From Candidatus Saccharimonadia bacterium (GTDB taxonomy: Bacteria > Patescibacteriota > Saccharimonadia > Saccharimonadales > Saccharimonadaceae): DNA of 5,835 bases. The stretch lies in assembly GCA_023257145.1 (NCBI GenBank), contig JALRDA010000101.1:1-5835 (forward strand). Direction: 5' to 3'. Each line of letters begins with the position of its first letter. The stretch's first letter is position 1. Positions 4,801-5,835 of the stretch are shown in pieces. The notes under the pieces were generated by a model. It had not been told where the DNA came from. It did not search any database and was given only the letters and a program-made list of their open reading frames with translations. The translations under genes and the position numbers were made by a program.

Positions 4801-5835
4801 ATGGGGGTACAAACACAAGATATCGTTGCGTCGTCGACGCGACTTACCACGGCCGATTATGTACACTTGCATAATCATACGCATCACAGCTTGCTCGATG
4901 GCATGACAAAGGTCAACGAGCTCGTTTCGACTGTCAAAGATATGGGTATGGAGGCGGTGGCAATCACCGACCACGGCACCATGTCGGGGCTAGTGGATTT
5001 CTACAAGTCTGCAAAAGATAGCGGCATCAAGCCAATTATGGGCATGGAGGCATATGTCGCGGCGCGCAGTCGTCACGATCGTGATCCAGGTAAGGATAAA
5101 GCTCGCTATCACTTAATTTTGTTGGCGATGAATGAAACTGGTTACCAAAACCTAATGAAATTGTCCACCAAGGCTAACCTTGAGGGGATGTACTACAAGC
5201 CACGCATCGACCACGACTTACTTGAGGAATATAATGAAGGGCTCATCGCGCTGTCTGCCTGCGCAAGTGGCGAAGTTGGCGAGCAGCTTCGGAATGATAA
5301 CTACGAAGAAGCGAAAAAGATTGCCACTTGGTACAAATCGATATTCGGTGACAGGTATTATCTAGAGCTACAAGACCACGGTCACCCTGATTGTCCTGCA
5401 AAATGGGACGTTCAGGTGGGTATCAATAAACACCTAGAACGTTTGTCTGAGGAACTAGACATCGAGTGTGTCGTGACGAGCGATGGTCATTATTTGACTC
5501 ATGACGACCAGGATGCGCACGAGATTCTATTGTGTGTCGGTACAGGTTCATTCATGAGCGACGAAAAGCGCATGAGCTTGAAAGATTTTGAGCTTCACGT
5601 TACAGATCCTGCGGATATTATTAAACGCTGGGAAGTGACAAACCCACGCGCCGTTGCCAATACAAAGATCATCGCCGACCGCTGTAACGTCGAGCTAGAA
5701 TTAGGGCGCATCTTGATCCCTACTTTCCCTGTGCCTGAGGGAGAGACTGAAAAAACATTCCTCGATAAACTTGTCTATCAAGGTGTCGCAATGCGTTACA
5801 ACGGCAAGACGCCGGATGAGGCCCGTCAAATGTCT
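4801..5835 (+). CDS. dnaE: DNA polymerase III alpha subunit, N-terminal part (partial)
   Basis: DnaE is the catalytic subunit of the replicative DNA polymerase. The 345 visible codons run off the right edge and cover the whole PHP domain and the start of the following region; the polymerase active site lies outside. Metal-site residues seen by family alignment are H22 and H24 (YVHLHNHT), D33 (LLDG), H58 (TDHG), E83 (GMEAY), H104 (RYHL), C154 (SACASGEV), D228 and H230 (TSDGHY). All nine expected ligands are present, so the PHP proofreading exonuclease is probably active, as in Mycobacterium DnaE1. ATG 4801 is the only sensible start: no other ATG, GTG or TTG lies in frame before the PHP domain except within it. 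It gives a roughly 19-residue lead before the PHP strand, longer than in many homologues. Conserved blocks later include ILLCVGTG and the RILIPTFPVPEG segment. Confidence 0.96.
   Translation, partial: MGVQTQDIVASSTRLTTADYVHLHNHTHHSLLDGMTKVNELVSTVKDMGMEAVAITDHGTMSGLVDFYKSAKDSGIKPIMGMEAYVAARSRHDRDPGKDKARYHLILLAMNETGYQNLMKLSTKANLEGMYYKPRIDHDLLEEYNEGLIALSACASGEVGEQLRNDNYEEAKKIATWYKSIFGDRYYLELQDHGHPDCPAKWDVQVGINKHLERLSEELDIECVVTSDGHYLTHDDQDAHEILLCVGTGSFMSDEKRMSLKDFELHVTDPADIIKRWEVTNPRAVANTKIIADRCNVELELGRILIPTFPVPEGETEKTFLDKLVYQGVAMRYNGKTPDEARQMS

Noticed and set aside
1..5835. UGA recoding (as in SR1/Gracilibacteria), suggested by the absence of TGA stops
   Set aside because: Eight completed genes stop only with TAA or TAG, but none contains an in-frame TGA and glycine is written with GGN codons. 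The sample is too small to mean anything more than stop-codon preference.

Overview
The window looks like chromosomal core sequence from a small-genome bacterium, most likely a member of the Candidate Phyla Radiation (Patescibacteria) and plausibly Saccharibacteria/TM7. This lineage is an inference. It rests on the CPR-style GatA motif (LDAFAHG where most bacteria have MDEFAMG), a GatC with the VEPTYQVTGLENVWRDD segment, a small membrane protein with an HEPN-like RNxxxH motif lodged between gatA and gatB, and a cassette of tiny membrane proteins (YtxH-like, DUF5665-like) placed just before dnaE. All genes read on the + strand and are tightly packed. Stops are only TAA or TAG, and no in-frame TGA is seen, so there is no sign of UGA recoding. 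No mobile element, CRISPR array, tRNA or rRNA is visible.

Layout. Bases 1-149 hold the last 48 codons of a DEAD-box RNA helicase (motifs V and VI), closed by a strong intrinsic terminator at 163-196. A perfect TATAAT follows at once and drives the gatC-gatA-(membrane HEPN-like protein)-gatB operon (229-3803). Its four genes are joined by TAATG overlaps or a 1-nt gap. GatC, GatA and GatB together form the amidotransferase that converts Glu-tRNA(Gln) and/or Asp-tRNA(Asn) to Gln-tRNA(Gln) and Asn-tRNA(Asn). The third gene is a membrane-anchored protein of unknown function.

A second TATAAT promoter at 3848 precedes three small single-span membrane proteins: a DUF948/YtxG-like protein, a YtxH-like protein and a DUF5665-like protein. 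The last is separated from the first two by a perfect 11-bp hairpin. A third promoter-like sequence (TATACT) sits 11 nt before the start of dnaE, whose first 345 codons (intact PHP domain and onward) run off the right edge.

The points most worth a second look are: (1) the RNxxxH membrane protein inside the gatCAB operon; (2) the predicted leaderless start of gatC and the very short leader of dnaE, in contrast to the good Shine-Dalgarno sites of the operon-internal genes; (3) the ytxGH-like membrane cassette and its internal hairpin. The translation-amidation and replication genes themselves are ordinary housekeeping genes.
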